From contig JANXYW010000298.1 in the NCBI GenBank assembly GCA_025355835.1, positions 1 to 6,840 of the forward strand: DNA of 6,840 nt, read 5' to 3'. This DNA is from Chloroflexota bacterium. GTDB lineage: Bacteria > Chloroflexota > Dehalococcoidia > DSTF01 > JACRBR01. The position numbers were made by a program, and so were the translations under genes. Shown here piece by piece: positions 5,244-6,840 of this stretch (the first letter of the stretch is position 1; every line of letters begins with the position of its first letter). Under the pieces are notes generated by a model. That model did not search any database. It saw only the letters and a program-made list of their open reading frames with translations, and was not told where the DNA came from.

Positions 5244-5265
5244 GCGCGGACGTTCAGCCCGCGTC
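5244..5265 (+). repeat. REP-like palindrome, divergent copy
   Basis: Stem 5245-5251 (CGCGGAC) with 5257-5263 (GCCCGCG), loop GTTCA. On the minus-strand RNA the odd pair becomes G-U, so the helix has seven pairs. The sequence GCGCGGACGTTCAGCCCGCG resembles the REP at 329-354 with one gap, in the opposite orientation, but the GTAG foot is replaced by AATG. It lies in the 76-base gap between the SDR and the GGDEF-like gene. Confidence 0.45.
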
Positions 5266-5285
5266 GTACGGCTCGAACGCGCCTC

Positions 5286-6125
<840 letters not shown>

Positions 6126-6137
6126 AGTGCGTACCTC
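6126..6137 (-). promoter_or_regulatory. Ribosome binding site deciding the SDR GTG start
   Basis: On the minus strand GGAGGT is followed by ACGCACT and GTG (6125-6123). The ideal seven-base gap fixes the GTG as the start and excludes the longer open frame that reads through intergenic repeats. Confidence 0.65.
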
Positions 6138-6150
6138 CGGTCTTTTGGGG

Positions 6151-6180
6151 AATCCACAGATTTCACAGATTACACCGATT
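6151..6180 (-). repeat. Short tandem AATCTGTG-type repeat
   Basis: On the minus strand the 30 bases are three imperfect tandem units of about ten bases: AATCGGTGT, AATCTGTGAA and ATCTGTGGATT. Similar AATCTGTG strings occur in intergenic spaces of many environmental bacterial genomes (recalled, not searched). It lies 25 bases above the SDR start, so it will be in the leader or promoter; TGTAAT in the first unit is a five-of-six -10 match but has no good -35. Confidence 0.55.
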
Positions 6181-6195
6181 GTTGGTTTCTTGAAC

Positions 6196-6261
6196 GTAGC
6201 GTGGACTTCAGTCCGCGCGATCATCGTGACGGCGCACTGCGCGGACTGAAGTCCACGCTAC
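6196..6261. repeat. Inverted pair of GTAG-type REPs (REPIN-like)
   Basis: Arms 6196-6218 and 6239-6261 are perfect 23-base reverse complements separated by 20 bases. Each arm begins (reading inward) with GTAG and contains its own hairpin, GGACT-TC-AGTCC with flanking CG pairs. Two inverted GTAG-footed palindromes around a short spacer is the architecture of REP doublets (REPINs, BIMEs). The element lies in the 176-base space between the PH-domain gene and the SDR gene. Confidence 0.7.
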
Positions 6262-6301
6262 AACTTCCACGTTCAGAGCGGCTGTGCGCCCCTGACGCGG
6301 C

Positions 6302-6840
6302 TTAGCGGCCGCGCATGCGTTCGCGGTCGCGCTCTTTGTCGACGAGGAGTTGGACTTCCTGCGGGTTGGGGATGCCGGCCATGCGGAACTCCTGGATGTC
6401 GGCCGCGGTCTGGCAGACGACGTCGCCGAAATTGAACATCGTGCGGAAGACGCCGCTGCGGTCGACGGTCATATCCTGCACGTTCACGAGGTCCGCCGTC
6501 GAGATCTTGAGGCTGAAGGGATTGGTCTTCGTGCTATCGATGAGGCGCTGGTTGGTGATGACCCAGATGTCGTTGTGGTAGCGGTAGTAGTTGAGAAACG
6601 CGCGAATTGCCCAGTACGCAATGTAGACCAGCGAAACGATCGCAAACACCTTGCCGCCCGTGCCGCTAAGGCCCGTGGTCTTCGAGAGGAGTACGGCTGC
6701 GACGACGACGGGAATGATCGCGACGAGTGCGATGATCGCCGTGCGCGGCCAGAGGTAGAACCAGTGCTTGCGGCAGATCATGATCACCTGCTCGCCGTCC
6801 TGCAGCGGAAAGTGCAACGCGCCGTCCTTGCGCGGTTTGG
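6302..6840 (-). CDS. Membrane protein with bacterial PH domain (5' end probably outside window)
   Basis: The frame is open from the TAA at 6304-6302 to the right edge, reading about 179 residues. Counted from an internal TTG at 6817, two transmembrane helices lie at about 25-45 and 56-76, followed at about 84-165 by a bacterial PH-like domain (PF03703 type): DIWVITNQRLID (83-94), the ISTADLVNVQDM strand (105-116), GVFRTMFNFGDVVCQTA (122-138), and a terminal amphipathic helix ending in Arg/Glu/Asp-rich KERDRERMRGR. Family members are membrane-anchored with the PH domain facing the cytoplasm; ligand unknown. The TTG has AAGGA seven bases upstream, so a start there is possible, but in-frame residues KPRKDGA continue to the edge, and the true start probably lies beyond it. 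Confidence 0.85.
   Translation of the reverse strand, partial: KPRKDGALHFPLQDGEQVIMICRKHWFYLWPRTAIIALVAIIPVVVAAVLLSKTTGLSGTGGKVFAIVSLVYIAYWAIRAFLNYYRYHNDIWVITNQRLIDSTKTNPFSLKISTADLVNVQDMTVDRSGVFRTMFNFGDVVCQTAADIQEFRMAGIPNPQEVQLLVDKERDRERMRGR

Noticed and set aside
6126..6224. Longer N-terminus of the SDR protein (33 extra residues)
   Set aside because: It would be encoded by the REP arm and AATCTGTG repeat, while a strong GGAGGT site marks the GTG at 6125.
6196..6261. Terminal inverted repeats of an insertion sequence
   Set aside because: Only 20 bases separate the arms, with no transposase and no target duplication; the REPIN reading is more economical.

Overview
The window is GC-rich (clearly above 60% by eye), and every convincing gene lies on the minus strand, so the layout below runs right to left in transcription order. 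The genes resemble those of a free-living environmental bacterium: an SDR oxidoreductase, a GNAT acetyltransferase, small membrane proteins (PH-domain, DUF1003, PsiE-like), a ferritin-fold protein with an SCP2-like neighbour, and intergenic spaces full of short palindromic repeats. This would suit a Chloroflexota-like or similar soil or aquatic lineage. That is an impression from gene types and repeat style, not a placement; no rRNA, tRNA or marker gene is present.

Layout: (1) 6840-6302, a two-helix membrane protein with a bacterial PH domain, probably cut by the right edge. (2) 6301-6126, an intergenic space holding a pair of inverted GTAG-type palindromes (REPIN-like) and a tandem AATCTGTG-type repeat. 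(3) 6125-5286, an SDR oxidoreductase with an intact catalytic triad. (4) 5209-4736, a small protein that looks like a GGDEF domain without its signature. (5) 4735-4533, a spacer with a plausible promoter. (6) 4532-3171, a 453-residue ferritin-fold protein with two N-terminal repeats and eroded ExxH iron-binding motifs, followed after 66 bases by (7) 3104-2664, a small SCP2-like protein; the two look like an operon. (8) 2663-2427, a spacer with a 33-bp repeat at its left end. (9) 2426-1926, a DUF1003 membrane protein overlapping by ATGA with (10) 1929-1432, a PsiE-like membrane protein. (11) 1431-1165, a spacer with a second copy of the 33-bp repeat. (12) 1164-367, a GNAT acetyltransferase. (13) 366-41, a gene-free, hairpin-dense stretch. 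(14) 40-2, possibly the first codons of another minus-strand gene leaving the window.

How genes work together: two couplings are supported by spacing. The ferritin-like and SCP2-like genes have good ribosome binding sites, a short gap and a candidate promoter in front of the first, so they may form a two-component unit acting on a hydrophobic substrate (inference). The DUF1003 and PsiE-like genes overlap and are probably translationally coupled. The rest looks like a loosely assembled accessory neighbourhood.

The most distinctive material is (a) a family of GTAG-footed palindromes with compensating base changes, in singlet and inverted-pair form; (b) the ferritin-fold protein lacking most expected metal ligands; and (c) a 33-bp repeat overlapping one stop codon and recurring downstream of another operon. 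I see no CRISPR array, prophage, transposase or defence system.
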